A stretch of 64,000 nt of DNA from Spongilla lacustris. Its lineage: Eukaryota > Porifera > Demospongiae > Spongillida > Spongillidae. This document shows positions 11,070 to 22,591 of the stretch, piece by piece. Numbering within the stretch: the first letter of the stretch is position 1; each line of letters opens with the position of its first letter. The position numbers and the translations under genes were made by a program. The stretch spans positions 620,001 to 684,000 of the forward strand of contig OX442426.1 of NCBI GenBank assembly GCA_949361645.1, written 5' to 3'. The notes under the pieces are model-generated. The model was not told where the DNA came from, did no database searches, and saw nothing but the letters and a program-made list of their open reading frames with translations.

Positions 11070-11310
11070 TTTCCTCTCCCTCCTCCCCTCACCTTCCTCC
11101 ACTCCCTTCCCCTCCCCTCCCTCACCTTCCTCCACTCCCCCTCCCTCACCTTCCTCCACTCCCCCTCCCTCACCTTCCTCCACTCCCCCTCCCTCACCTT
11201 CCTCCACTCCCCCTCCCTCACCTCCCCTCCCTCACCTTCCTCCACTCCCCCTCCTCCACTCCCCCTCCTTCACCTTCCTCCTCTCTCTCCTCCCCTCACC
11301 TTCCTGGATA
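11070..11310. repeat. Polypyrimidine minisatellite (CTCACCTTCCTCCACTCCCC)
   Basis: About 9 units of a 23-26-bp pyrimidine-rich repeat. A related short stretch precedes the flank of gene D at 31672-31738, so it marks the outer edge of this duplicon. Confidence 0.9.
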
Positions 11311-11319
11311 GTCAGCTGG

Positions 11320-12540
11320 TGTGGGGAGATTGAGCAGCAGACAATGCAAGGTCTTGTTTTGGTCTGCTGATTAGCATAATATGTATTCATGTCAATATCC
11401 CTGATCAAATCACTACATATTGGGTTGTGTGGCTGCAATAAGGTTGCAGGGGACAGGTGTTATGGGCACATAAGGAAGCGGGCCTGCGGGCCTGGTAGGT
11501 ACTTGCATTATGTCACTAATCACACCTGCTCTATCTCCCATGAGACCAAAAATGAAATATGGTTTCCTTGGCAACATAAGGATGCATTATGTATAATACA
11601 TGACAAAATGATGAGCCATATGGGTGTGTGTACGAGTCTTTTAAGGCATGCACACGTATTCCAACGTACAAGATTAGTGGGGTTGTGTTGGACACCACCC
11701 AGCCTGCTAAAATGGCTGTTATCAGTAGTGATGAGGGTGAGCTGTGTGCATACGAAGGTGGTTAGATGGCAAAGCTTGAGAAAGACAAGGTATATCATTA
11801 CACTATCATAGCACTGCAGTGCTGTAATAATGGATGTGATAAAATGTCCACTATTTTCATATCATTTTACATACCAATTTACCTCACACACAAGTATGAT
11901 CACGGAATCTATAGAGTGTGTGTATATGAGTCTTCTAAGACATGCATTGAGCAAGGTATCATTACCCTATCTTTTAACCTACTGCACATAGTTTATTGGC
12001 TGTGTGATCATAGCTACTATGCCTGTATAATACTGGTACATCTGGTGATTGTATTGTATAATGGAGTGCATGCAGTATATAGTTCAATATGCTAGCTTGG
12101 GGCATTTCAAACATCTCCATTTATATTGCCTATCAAAGGAAAGTCATTTTAATACTGATGTAAATTGCATGGAGGTTCAGCTTCAACCTCCGTGCATTTC
12201 TAGGGGAGCAGAATATATACTTCATTATTCAGTGAGGCTAAACAACCATTCCTACTGATAGGTTAGTTTTAAAACTTCATTAAGAAGCTTTCTCACATGA
12301 GCCATATCAAAAACCATTTGGACTTAGAATTTGTATGCATTCATTCAGTCTTTTAAATTCTCCCCATCTTTTCATGGGGCTAATCACCAGCTAATATATT
12401 GTTATACATTGTTCTGAAATGGAATGCATTTGCAATTATCAATCCAGTATAATTTTTAATTGCAACAAATGATAAGATGCATATAAATAATAAATCAGTA
12501 CTGAACAACTATAGTGTGATAAGTGATTAGATGTGATTGT
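11320..12540 (-). repeat. FReD duplicon: downstream flank of gene A
   Basis: Noncoding flank that recurs, with indels, at 15530-16320, 18853-19920, 31950-32930 and 35500-36910. Shared markers are the CAAAGCTTGAGAAAGACAAG segment, TAGTTTATTGGCTGTGTGATC and CATGGAGGTTCAGCTTCAAC. It contains no supported gene, and copies differ by scattered 4-bp CATG indels. Confidence 0.85.
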
Positions 12541-12552
12541 GGTTATCAATGT

Positions 12553-13437
12553 TCAGGCATTGGAGTACAGCATCATTTCAGTCCAACGCATGGTACTCTG
12601 GTTGTAATTGAACTGCCTCCAAGATATCGCGATAGGATTGGAAGGGTCTTGGAGAGGTGCGTAGGGTCCGTTGAGGAGTGAAGAGTAGCACCCTGTGTAC
12701 CACCACCCTCCTTTTAGGTCTCTGGCACAGTTCTTAAAGGGCAGCAAATCATTGTCACGATCCTTGGTGCTAAACTGCATGGAGTTGTGGTCCCCAAGAG
12801 AGTCCCCTGCTGTACCGTTGAATCCATTGAGTAACATGGTGTAGTTTAGGTCTTCAGTTAGCACCACAAAGAAGCTGTAATTTGCATATTTGAAGACTCC
12901 TTTGAAGTCTCCCAGATCCACTCTTAACCCAACTCCTTTAGGATTGTAACCAGACTGTGTTAGTAGATGGATTGTGTCCAACCCTAACCAATGCTCACCC
13001 TGTGTGGACAAAACATTTGCAGTGAATGAGTGTACCCAGTACCCTTGAACACACTGTGACTTGTGCATACCTCAAGAGAGCCAAAACCAGTCTTGTAATC
13101 ACTCCAAATCCTATCAAAGTTCACTGACCCATCCATCCTTCTTTGTATGACAGTAAACCCTCCTGTGGGAGTCATTCTACAGAAGACATCAAACTGTTGT
13201 GAGGCTGCAGATAGCTTGATAGAGTAGACTCCAGACTCCCTCTGTCCCTCGTTCCAAGCATGTGAACAATCGTGGTAGGTATTGTTTGAAATATCACCGG
13301 CTGTGAATCAGTGGCGGCGCGCGGCATATGCATGGATGAAGCTAATGTATAATTACATGTCATGTACATCAAAACGACTTACCGTTTGCTGTTGCGATGA
13401 ATGAGATGGTTGTTAGTGCCAGAATAATCATTGCCAT
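12553..13437 (-). CDS. Secreted fibrinogen-related domain protein, gene A
   Basis: Three coding exons on minus: 13437-13383 (signal peptide), 13300-13071 and 12999-12553, together 732 nt for 243 residues. Introns are 82 and 71 bp with GT-AG ends. The predicted product starts MAMIILALTTISFIATAN, then continues into a complete FReD. Compared with gene B it has WWY instead of WWF and STKDRDND instead of STKDHDND. Its 71-nt intron 2 is not a multiple of three because it lacks a GCAT/CATG found in B. The promoter is lost in the assembly gap 13520-13719. Gene B lies divergently about 4.5 kb away. Reading frame is intact and the gene is probably functional. Confidence 0.88.
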
Positions 13438-13519
13438 TGTGTGCTTAGAGCTGTTGACTGGAAGGAATAGTATAATAATTACTAGTATAGCGAAGGGTCA
13501 GAAAGGACACTTTCTCGAA

Positions 13520-13719
13520 NNNNNNNNNNNNNNNNNNNNNNNNNNNNNNNNNNNNNNNNNNNNNNNNNNNNNNNNNNNNNNNNNNNNNNNNNNNNNNNNN
13601 NNNNNNNNNNNNNNNNNNNNNNNNNNNNNNNNNNNNNNNNNNNNNNNNNNNNNNNNNNNNNNNNNNNNNNNNNNNNNNNNNNNNNNNNNNNNNNNNNNNN
13701 NNNNNNNNNNNNNNNNNNN
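13520..13719. other. Assembly gap (200 N)
   Basis: Exactly 200 N between the start of gene A and a poly-G/GA tract; it hides the promoter and most of the microsatellite of gene A. Confidence 1.
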
Positions 13720-13772
13720 GGGGGGGGGGGGGGGGAGAGAGAGAGAGAGAGAGGGAGGGAGACCTATTACAA

Positions 13773-13967
13773 ATTATGCTGGCCACAGGATGGGGGTGTG
13801 GCTCACAACCTCATACATATTTCTGTACATTGTAGCATGCTGACCTTCTGAACACAAAGGACACCATTAATAATGGTGTCCTTTGTGTTCAGAAGGTCAG
13901 CATGCTACAATGTACAGAAATATGTATGAGGTTGTGAGCCACACCCCCATCCTGTGGCCAGCATAAT
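13773..13967. repeat. Perfect palindrome, 97-bp arms
   Basis: Bases 13773-13869 and 13871-13967 are exact reverse complements around a single A at 13870. Single copies of the arm sequence occur at about 17130-17205, 21020-21100 and 34485-34560, so one arm here is an extra inverted copy inserted into the duplicon. Confidence 0.9.
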
Positions 13968-14079
13968 AATTTAAGCATGAAGACCTGTTCTACAAGCATT
14001 TGATCTAAAATGATTTTTAAGAAGTATTATTAAACACCTTCAAGGCAAGCCTCACATAACTTTTCACTCAATATCAGGG

Positions 14080-14330
14080 GATTAAAATGATATATTGTGT
14101 CTTGGGTGGGGTAAAAAGGAATTGTGTGATGTGGTTGCATGCACTAATCATCCACAAAGATGTGACCTCCCCCTCCCCACCTCCAGCCACCCCCAGTGGT
14201 GCAGGAGGAGGAGGAGGAGGTGTGGAAGACTTTACATGGTGAAGGCATCCACCCCTCTTGCAGGTTTGATTTCAATAGCTATCATAGTTAGCATGAAACA
14301 AAACACTTCTTGATATTTCTGTCAAGTGTA
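14080..14330. repeat. Duplicon module with CCTCCTCC/GGAGGAGG core, copy at gene A
   Basis: Conserved at 16745-16990, 20650-20885, 34690-34935 and partly 38654-38760. It contains GGTGGGGAGGGGGAGGTCAC (or its complement) and a GGA triplet run. A 72-residue open frame is identical in the A and F copies but broken in B and D, so I do not call it a gene. Confidence 0.75.
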
Positions 14331-14484
14331 GCCAATTTAGACATTCGGTTATTCAACTCAATTCTGTAGCACACCCGGTGAGGGCAAAGTTGACACATGA
14401 TCAAATGTATACCTTGGACACATGGGATATATGCACACCTCATCAACTACTGGCTCCATTTGTATGCCTATTGGACAAATCAGT

Positions 14485-14875
14485 TGGGTGGCTGCAGATA
14501 GCTGGAAGAGTAGACTCCAGACTCTCGTCTTTGCAGACTCATTTTAGCTTGCTTCCAATCAGTATCATTAGTATCAATACCAGTGCAGTTTGCAAAGGAG
14601 CGGCAAATATCCTCGTCATAGCACTGCATGGCATTCAAGATAAGGTGCGGTGGAGTGACTCTAGCAATGCGGATCAGCTTGCAAAAACTGGAGCAGAGAT
14701 GCAGCAGGGCCAATGCAACTTGTGGGTCTAAACTGTCAATTTCTTCAAGGGTGGACAGAGCTAAGGCAGCCTGATGCTCACCAATTGGAGCTCCAGGTAG
14801 CTCTAGGTGATATGTGATGGAGGTCTGACCTGCACTGGTGGGAAATGAAGAGAGATCTCTCTCCATACAATTCAC
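14485..14875 (-). pseudogene. Chimera: non-LTR RT fragment joined to FReD exon 2, copy 1
   Basis: Minus-strand reading gives GAPIGE, then LDPQVALALLHLCSSFCKLI, RVTPPHLILNAMQCYDEDI and DWKQAKMSLQR. This is the thumb/post-RT region of a widespread eukaryotic non-LTR retrotransposon polyprotein ('LGAPIG...DPQVAL-LLR-C...FD--V...A--SL--GG'). Directly after MSLQR the sequence becomes FReD exon 2 (RESGVYS) and loses the FReD frame by a 1-nt deletion. The same junction appears in copies 2-4, so it predates the duplications. It is not a functional gene. Confidence 0.75.
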
Positions 14876-15339
14876 AGTTTATCCAAGTGCTGGGCCTTAT
14901 GAGCTAACTATATTCAAAGCTCTCAGCACATGTAGAGGCTGATTCCCTGCCAGTGAGCCATCATCCAAATATCAAGCATTGTGTGACAAAACAGCACAGT
15001 CTTTCATCAGTGTAGATCATGCTTACTATTCGATGGAGAATAAGAGCAGACAGAACTAAAGGTGCCCAGCAGATCCCCTTGGTGGACTGCTCCCACGAGT
15101 GAGGTGAGTATCCCCAGTTGGTGCCATAAGAGTGGGTGTGGACTGTGACACCACGAATTCCATGAAAGAAATTATTACATTACACTACATTAGTCTGATT
15201 GTTCCATATAGTAATGCAGATGCATAAGAGCATCATTGGCAAGAATAAAGTGAACAGCAGGTCAGATCTGGCAATTGAAGGTACTCTGTCATCTGGTCAA
15301 CCAGTTCTCAGTTTAATGATAAAATTAATAACATTCCAA

Positions 15340-15530
15340 ACCCCCACACCATCAAATCCTGGAATGTGTGTGTGTGTGTGTGTGTGGGTGTATGTGTGTG
15401 TTTGAGTGTGTGTGTGTGTGTGGTGATGTGGAAAGACAACACAGGGTGGATTACACTGAGGTGCAGTATAGCAAGTCAGCCATTTCCACCTTGAAAGAAG
15501 ATGGGAGTGAGGTAGTGTGAGTACTGAATA
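15340..15530 (+). repeat. Dispersed repeat with (GT)n, copy 1
   Basis: CCCCACACCATCAAATCCTG, then (GT)n at 15365-15422, then GTGGATTACACTGAGGTGCA and AGTCAGCCATTTCCACCTTG. The same order occurs at 42715-42935 with a longer GT run. Confidence 0.85.
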
Positions 15531-16324
15531 ATGAAGTATTCTGTTCCCCTAGAAACCTACGGAGGTTGAAGTTGGACCTCCATGCAACTTACATCAGCAT
15601 TAAAATGACTTTCCTTTGATAAGCAATACAGATGCTCACTAAATGGAGATGTTTGAAATGCCCCAAGCACATTGAACTATATACTGCCCTCCATTATACA
15701 ATACATGCAATCACCAGATGTACCAGTATTATACAGGCATATAGTAGCTATGATCACACAGCCAATAAACTATGTGCAGTAAGTTATTTGAGTGGGTGGA
15801 TATCCTCTGCCAGTGCACAGCTGATGAGGTAAGGCCACCGTACACTTCTTATGTTACTTTCCCTAACTACTGTATACACAGCCAGCAGCTCCCCTCACAG
15901 CAGTGACATGATCTATATTTGGACCTGTGAGTTGCACTGTGCTAACAGATAACTTTATAAGGTCTGTATAGATTCCGCCATTGTCCTTGTGTGAGAAGTA
16001 AAATGATACGTAAAATGATAGGAAAATAGTGGACATTTTATCACGTCTCATGCATGAATCAGTGGCAGTTATTGCAGCACTGCAGCGTTATGATAGTGTA
16101 ATGATATACATTGTCTTTCTCAAGCTTTGCCATCTAACAACCTTCGTATGCACACAGCTCACCCTCATCACTGCTGATGACAGCCATTTTAGCAGGCTGG
16201 GTGGTGTCCAACACAAACCCGACTAATCTTGTATGTTCGAATGAAGGAATACGTGTGCATGCCTTAGAAGACTCATACTGCATCCTTATGTTGCTAAGGA
16301 AACAGCTCTTTTCTAGAAAGCATC
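15531..16324 (+). repeat. FReD duplicon flank, orphan copy upstream of gene B
   Basis: Inverted relative to 11390-12240 and the same orientation as 19160-19920. It represents the downstream flank of a FReD gene whose body is missing here. Confidence 0.8.
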
Positions 16325-16650
16325 AGGCTGCCTAAGCTCTGTCCACCCTTGAAGAAATTGGCAGTTTAGACCCACAAGTTGCATTGGCCCTGTTGCGTCT
16401 CTGCTCTGGTTTTTGCAAGCTGATCCACATTGCTAGAGTCACTCCACCGCACCTTATCTTGAATGCCATGCAGTGCTATGATGAGGATATTCACCACTCC
16501 TTTGCAAACTGCACTGGTATTGATACTAATGATACTGATTGGAAGCAAGCTAAAATGAGTCTGCAAAGATGAGGACAGAGAGAGTCTGGAGTCCACTCTT
16601 CCAGCTATCTGCAGCCTCACAACCTATTGATGTCTTCTGTACACTGATAT
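16325..16650 (+). pseudogene. RT/FReD exon 2 chimera, copy 2
   Basis: Plus-strand RT part 16330-16570 (ALALLRLCSGFCKLIHIA, MQCYDEDIHHSFANCTGID, DWKQAKMSLQR). It then stops at TGA and continues as FReD exon 2 from GAGGACAGAG to TTGATGTCTTCTGTAC (16571-16646). The 3' part of exon 2 and all of exon 3 are missing. Confidence 0.75.
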
Positions 16651-16744
16651 ATCCTATGTGTCCAAGGTATACCGCATATGATCATGTGTCAACTTTGCCC
16701 TCACAGGGTGTGCTACAGAATTGAGTTGAATTACTGAATGTCTA

Positions 16745-17225
16745 ATTGACTACACTTGACAGAAATAGCAAGAAGTGTTTTGTTTCTTGCTAAATATGAT
16801 CGCTATTGAAACCAAACCTGCAAGAGGGGTGGATGCCTTCACCATGTAAAGTCTTCCACACCTCGTCCTCCTCCTCCTGCACCACTGGGGGTGGCTGGAG
16901 GTGGGGAGGGGGAGGTCACATCTGTGTGAATGATTAGTGCATGCAACCACATCACACAATTCCTTTTATGACACTCCCACCCCACCCAAGACACAATATA
17001 TCATTTTAATCCCTTGATATTAAGGATATATTGATAAAAAGTTATGTGAGGCTTGCCTTGAATGCGTGTAAAAAATACTTCTTAAAAACCATTTTTGATC
17101 AAATGTTTGTAGAACAGGTCTTCATGCTTCGTGGTGTCCTTTGTGTTCAGAAGGTCAGCATGCAACAATGTATATGAGGTTGTGAGTCACACCCCCATCC
17201 TGTGGTCTGATATGTTACACACACG
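16745..17225. repeat. Duplicon module upstream of gene B
   Basis: CCTCCTCC core module (16745-16990), then the segment shared with the palindrome arm (TTCAGAAGGTCAGCATG, 17130-17205). No gene. Confidence 0.7.
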
Positions 17226-17282
17226 AGTAAGTGTCTTGGATTGACAACTATACAAGAAATATTTGGCATCATTTTCAATAGG

Positions 17283-17393
<111 letters not shown>

Positions 17394-17648
17394 GTACATA
17401 CTTCTAATTTGATACGATATCTGTTATACAGATTGGATTATTGGATAGTTGAGGTGCAAGGGCGCTGATATAATTCAGTGGTCGTTGTTTACAATTCACA
17501 TGCATGTGAAATGTAAACAATGACCACTGAATTATATCATGATATATGGAATTGAAATGCTCCATTAACCGTATATCTTCTAATCTGACAATGATGGCCA
17601 GTGTGAAATAAAAATAAATAAATAAGTGCAATGGAATGTCGGGCAGCT

Positions 17649-17748
17649 CACGTGACAGACCGGTCATGTCAGCATATAAAAGTATGCAGCTAGCGCATTG
17701 CTAATACAGTGCAAAGCGACAACCGAAGGACCTGAACTTTGCGTGCAG
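17649..17748 (+). promoter_or_regulatory. Gene B promoter: CACGTG, TATA box, 5' UTR exon
   Basis: CACGTG at 17649-17654, a conserved ACCGGTCATG and a TATAAAAG box at 17675-17682. About 30 bp downstream begins a probable noncoding exon ending GCGTGCAG|GTAGGT at 17748. The 5' UTR intron then runs 17749-17943 (acceptor CTTCCAG), joining 20 nt before the ATG. The same layout is kept at genes F/C, D and E. Confidence 0.7.
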
Positions 17749-17963
17749 GTAGGTTATCGGTGGGGGCTCTTAACAGTAGACTAGTAGTTTGCGCGCAGGA
17801 CCATGCAAGGATAGGATACCTTAGGATACCTTACTGTAATTATGCATGTATGTATTTGGCATGGGACAGTTCAGTTACACGTCCGAGAAAGTGTCCCTTC
17901 TGACCCTTCGCTATACTAGTAATTATTATACTATTCCTTCCAGTCAACAGCTCTAAGCACACA

Positions 17964-18852
17964 ATGGCAATGATTATTCTGGCACTAACAACCATCTCAT
18001 TCATCGCAACAGCAAACGGTAAGTCGTTTTAATGCACATGACATGTAATTATACATTAGCTTCATCCATGCATATGCCGCGCGCCGCCACTGATTCACAG
18101 CCGGTGATATTTCAAACAATACCTACCACGATTGTTCACATGCTTGGAACGAGGGACAGAGGGAGTCTGGAGTCTACTCTATCAAGCTATCTGCAGCCTC
18201 ACAACAGTTTGATGTCTTCTGTAGAATGACTCCCACAGGAGGGTTTACTGTCATACAAAGAAGGATGGATGGGTCGGTGAACTTTGATAGGATTTGGAGT
18301 GATTACAAGACTGGTTTTGGCTCTCTTGAGGTATGCACAAGTCGCAGTGTGTTCAAGGGTACTGCATGGGTACACTCATTCACTGCAAATGTTTTGTCCA
18401 CACAGGGTGAGCATTGGTTAGGATTGGACACAATCCATCTACTAACACAGTCTGGTTACAATCCTAAAGGAGTTGGGCTAAGAGTGGATCTGGGAGACTT
18501 CAAAGGAGTCTTCAAATATGCAAATTACAGCTTCTTTGTGGTGCTAACTGAAGACCTAAACTACACCATGTTACTCAATGGATTCAACGGTACAGCAGGG
18601 GACTCTCTTGGGGACCACAACTCCATGCAGTTTAGCACCAAGGATCATGATAATGATTTGTTGCCCTTTAAGAACTGTGCCAGAGACTTAAAAGGAGGGT
18701 GGTGGTTCACAGGGTGCTACTCTTCATTCCTCAATGGACCCTATGCACCTCTCCAAGACCCTTCCAATCCTATCGCGATATCTTGGAGGCAGTTCAATTA
18801 CAACCAAAGTACCATGCGTTGGACTGAAATGATGCTGTACTCCAATGCCTGA
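17964..18852 (+). CDS. Secreted fibrinogen-related domain protein, gene B
   Basis: Exons 17964-18018, 18101-18330 and 18406-18852 (732 nt, 243 residues). Residues 1-18 are a hydrophobic signal peptide (MAMIILALTTISFIATAN); the rest is one FReD of normal length. Family landmarks are FDVFC, GGFTVIQRRMDGSVNF, the WxxYKTGFGSLEGEHWLGLD join across intron 2, STKDHDND (calcium loop), NCARDLKGGWWFTGCYSS (ligand pocket and second disulfide) and RWTEMML near the C-terminus. Four conserved cysteines would give two disulfides. Sequons NNT, NYS, NYT, NGT and NQS suggest glycosylation. Ficolin/tachylectin-like FReDs bind acetylated sugars on microbes; a secreted recognition lectin is my inference. Intron 2 is 75 nt, stop-free and in frame, so retention would add 25 residues. 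Confidence 0.92.
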
Positions 18853-20190
18853 ACATTGATAACCACAATCACATCTAATCACTTATCACACTAATAGTTG
18901 TTCATTACTGATTTATTATTTATTTACATCTTATCATTTGTTGCATAAATGATACTGGATTGATAATTGCAAATGCATTCCATTTCAGAACAATGTATAA
19001 CAATATATTAGCTGGTGATTAGCCCCATGAAAAGATTGGGAGAATTCAAAAGACTGAATGAATGCATGCAAATTCTAAGTCCAAATGGTTTTTGATATGG
19101 CTCATGTGAGAAAGCTTCATAATTTTTTAAAACTAACCTATCAGTAGGAACTTGATGGTTGTTTAGCCTCACTGAATTATGAAGTATTCTGCTCCCCTAA
19201 AAACCCACAGAGGTTGAAGCTGGACCTCCATGCAACTTAAATTAGTATTAAAATGACTTACCTTTGATAGGCAATATAGATGCTCCCTAAATGGAGATGT
19301 TTCAAATGCCCCAAGCATATTGAACGATATACTGCATGCACACCATTGCACAATACAGTCATCAGATGTACCAATACTATACAGGCATATTAGCTGGTTA
19401 TTTGAGTGAGTGGATATCCTCTGCCAATGCACAGCCGATGAGGTGAGGCAACCTGTACCTTCTTACGTTACCTTAACTACCACAACTACTGTATACACAG
19501 TCGACAGCTCCCCTCACAGCAGTGACATGATTTATGTTTGGACCTGTGAGTTGCACTGTACTAACAGATAAGGTATGTAGATTCCACAATCTTCTCTGTA
19601 TGTGAAGTAAAATGATATGAAAATAGTGGACATTTTATCACGTCTCATGCACAAATCAGTGGTAATTATTGTAGTACTGCAGTGCTATGATAGTGTAATG
19701 ATATATCTTGTCTTTCTCAAGCTTTGCCATCTAACCACCTTCATATGCACACATCACTGATGAAGACAACCATTTTATCAGGCTGGGTGGTGTTCAACAT
19801 AAAACCCACTAATCCTGTATGGTTGGAATGCATGTCTTAGAAGACTCATCGTACACACACTCACATGCATGGCTCATGACCTTGGCATGTATTACCTAAT
19901 GCATCCGTATGTTGCTAGGGAAACCATTTTTCGTGATTTTATATTTGGTCTCATGGGAGATAGAGCAAAGGCATGTGATAAGTGACATAATGCAATTACC
20001 TACCACACCCGCAGGCCCAACTTCCTTATGTGCCCATAATACCTGTCCCATGCAACCTTATTGCAGCCACACCACAACCCAATACTCACCTCTGCATATA
20101 CACACCAACCAACCATCTTCACACACATTGCCTTGCAATCCTATATACCACCAACTTTCTCAGAGAGAATGTTTTCTATATCTTGTTTCC
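18853..20190 (+). repeat. FReD duplicon flank between genes B and F/C
   Basis: Downstream flank of B running without break into the module that precedes the RT/FReD chimera. It carries markers shared with 11390-12540 in inverted orientation. No canonical AATAAA is seen on the sense strand just after the stop. Confidence 0.8.
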
Positions 20191-20194
20191 TTCA

Positions 20195-20520
20195 TCAGGC
20201 TGCCTTAGCTCTGTCCACCCTTGAAGAAATTGGCAGTTTAGACCCACAAGTTGCATTGGCCCTGCTGCATCTCTGCTCTGGTTTTTGCAAGCTGATCCAC
20301 ATTGCTAGAGTCACTCCACTGCACCTTATCTTGAATGCCATGCAGTGCTATGATGAGGATATTCACCACTCCTTTGCAAACTGCACTGGTATTGATACTA
20401 ATGATACTGATTGGAAGCAAGCTAAAATGAGTCTGCCGAGATGAAGACAGAGGGAGTCTGGAGTCCACTCTTCCAGCTATCTGCAGCCTCACAACCATTT
20501 GATGTCTTCTGTACAATAAC
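20195..20520 (+). pseudogene. RT/FReD exon 2 chimera, copy 3
   Basis: RT part 20195-20443 (ALSTLEEIGSLDPQVALALL through DWKQAKMSLPR), then FReD exon 2 remnant 20444-20518 ending TTGATGTCTTCTGTACAA. Same junction as the other copies. Confidence 0.75.
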
Positions 20521-20649
20521 TCCAATAGGCATGCAAAGGATTTTGATGAGGTGTACATATATCCCATGTGTCCAAGGTACATTTAATCATGTGTCAACTT
20601 TCCCCTCACAGGGTGTGCTACAGGAATGTCTAATTGGCTATAGACTTGA

Positions 20650-21110
20650 CAGAAATATCAAGAAGTGTTTTGTTTCATGCTAACTATGATAGCTATTGAA
20701 ATCAAACCTGCAAGAGGGGTGGATGCCTTCACCATGTAAAGTCTTCCACACCTCCTCCTCCTCCTCCTGCACCACTGGGGGTGGCTGGAGGTGGGGAGGG
20801 GGAGGTCACATCTTTGTGGATGATTAGTGCATGCAACCACATCACACAATTCCTTTTTACCCCACCCAAGACACAATATATCATTTTAATCCCCTGATAT
20901 TGAGTGAAAAGTTATGTGAGGCTTGCCTTGAATGTGTGTAAAAAATACTTCTTAAAACGTTATGTGAGGCTTGCCTTAAAGGTGTGTATGTAATAATACT
21001 TTAACCATTTTAGATGAAATGCTTTGTGTTCAGAAGGTCAGCATGCTACAATGTACAGAAACATGTATGAGGTTGTGAGCCACACCCCCATCCTGTGGTC
21101 CGGTATGTTA
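20650..21110. repeat. Duplicon module upstream of gene F/C
   Basis: CCTCCTCC core module (20650-20885), a partial local duplication of TTATGTGAGGCTTGCCTT at 20910-20975, then the palindrome-arm homologue 21020-21100. Confidence 0.7.
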
Positions 21111-21172
21111 CACACACGAGCAATTGTCTCGGATCGACAACTATACAAGAAATATTTTGCATCCTTTTTAAT

Positions 21173-21358
<186 letters not shown>

Positions 21359-21438
21359 GCATGTCTAACTTGAATTTTATGTGTACAACAATGATAGAGA
21401 TGCACATACAGATTCTTAGGCAAATACACACAGAAGGA

Positions 21439-21680
21439 TCAGTACTCCATTGCATCAACCTGCATGTCTGCCACCTGCAAGGATCTTGCAAGGATAGCCC
21501 TGGCGTTTGCTCTCACAAGCACAATGCTCAGTCTGCCATATAGATCCCGCAAAACTTGGGATTTGCTGCAGTTTGTGAGGATGGCTTCGCGCATGGCTAT
21601 GCAGGAGAAACAATTGCATGCCTCTTCACCCCAGGCTCCATATGTTTCCACTGATGTTACAGCTCGAATTGAGGTGCGGG
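21439..21680 (-). pseudogene. C-terminal fragment of a non-LTR RT polyprotein
   Basis: The minus strand gives METYGAWGEEACNCFSCIAM, a SKSQVLRDLYGRL segment and LVRANARAILARSL. This is the characteristic end of the same retrotransposon class as the RT pieces elsewhere ('YG-WG-EA...S--LYG-LS--LVRANARALL-R'). It is inserted between the CT tract and the promoter of gene F/C and is absent at gene B. Confidence 0.7.
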
Positions 21681-21863
21681 GGCGCTAGTATAATTCAGTG
21701 ATCGTTGTTTACATTTCACATGTTACATGCATATTGAAATGTTCCATCAACCGTATATCCTCCAATCTGACAATGATGGCCAGTGTGAAATATTAAAAAA
21801 AAAAAAAACTAAAAAATAAATAAAATACATGTACGTGTAAGTGCAATGGAATGTCGGGCAGCT

Positions 21864-21897
21864 CACGTGACAGACCGGTCATGTCAGCATATAAAAG
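21864..21897 (+). promoter_or_regulatory. Gene F/C promoter core, cut off from its 5' UTR by a MITE
   Basis: CACGTG at 21864-21869 and TATAAAAG at 21890-21897, as in gene B. The MITE 21921-22591 starts 23 bp after the TATA box, at the expected transcription start, and pushes the 5' UTR exon (around 22597-22639) some 670 bp away. Confidence 0.7.
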
Positions 21898-21920
21898 TAT
21901 GCAGCTAGCGCATTACTTAT

Positions 21921-22591
21921 CAGTGGCGGATACAGGGGGGGGGGGGGGGGGGGGGGGGTGGTGTCCGGACCCCCCCTCAGACCCGATGATGAATAAAATT
22001 AAGTATCAATACTATTAATGAATGCAATTAACAACATCCCACGTGATATAGCGTATCATCCAGATGGCAAGCAATCTGTTCACTCACCTCATTCGGCAAG
22101 TATCTTGAGTTACTTTTCCAAGAAAGCAAAAGATAATTATGTAATGCGCTAAAAGATTTAGGCCTACGCGTACAGGAATCACGCACCCGCCCGATCGATA
22201 TCGCGGTATCTCGTTATGCCCGGTATTCACCATAAACTACTGTACTTTTAGGTTTATGGGTCTTCTATGGTCCCACTGACCAGTTATCACACAGGCCACT
22301 TCTTGTATCGAGCCCAAAACGGACAACAACCATTAGTTCAATCAAATGTGAAATGCGGATAAATACGTTCTGTTCCATTCCACTCCCCCCCCCCCCGCCC
22401 CCAACCATTATTTGCCGCCATTTTTTAGTCTTTCGCCCCAGTTTAAGGCTTGATAGATAGTCTGTGTCGCTAAGAGACCCCCAAAAGCTTCCGCGCTTCG
22501 CGCGGGAGGGGGCACATCCCCCTCCCGCACCCTCCCCCTATTGGTTATTCATGTCGGACCCCCCCTTCCAGATTTCCTGTATCCGCCCCTG
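21921..22591. mobile_element. MITE with CAGNGGCGGAT termini, 5-bp TSD CTTAT
   Basis: Begins CAGTGGCGGATACAGG and ends CCTGTATCCGCCCCTG, flanked by CTTAT on both sides (21916-21920, 22592-22596). The G-run and GGTGTCCGGACCCCCC near the left end, and the GGACCCCCC-type block near the right end, are matched in a second element at 48290-49061. No transposase is encoded. hAT-like ends are possible, although hAT usually makes 8-bp duplications. Confidence 0.8.

Noticed and set aside
14095..14313. 72-codon frame identical at 14095-14313 and 20658-20876
   Set aside because: Identity follows from recent duplication; the B and D copies are frameshifted, and the middle is a GGA/CCT triplet run.
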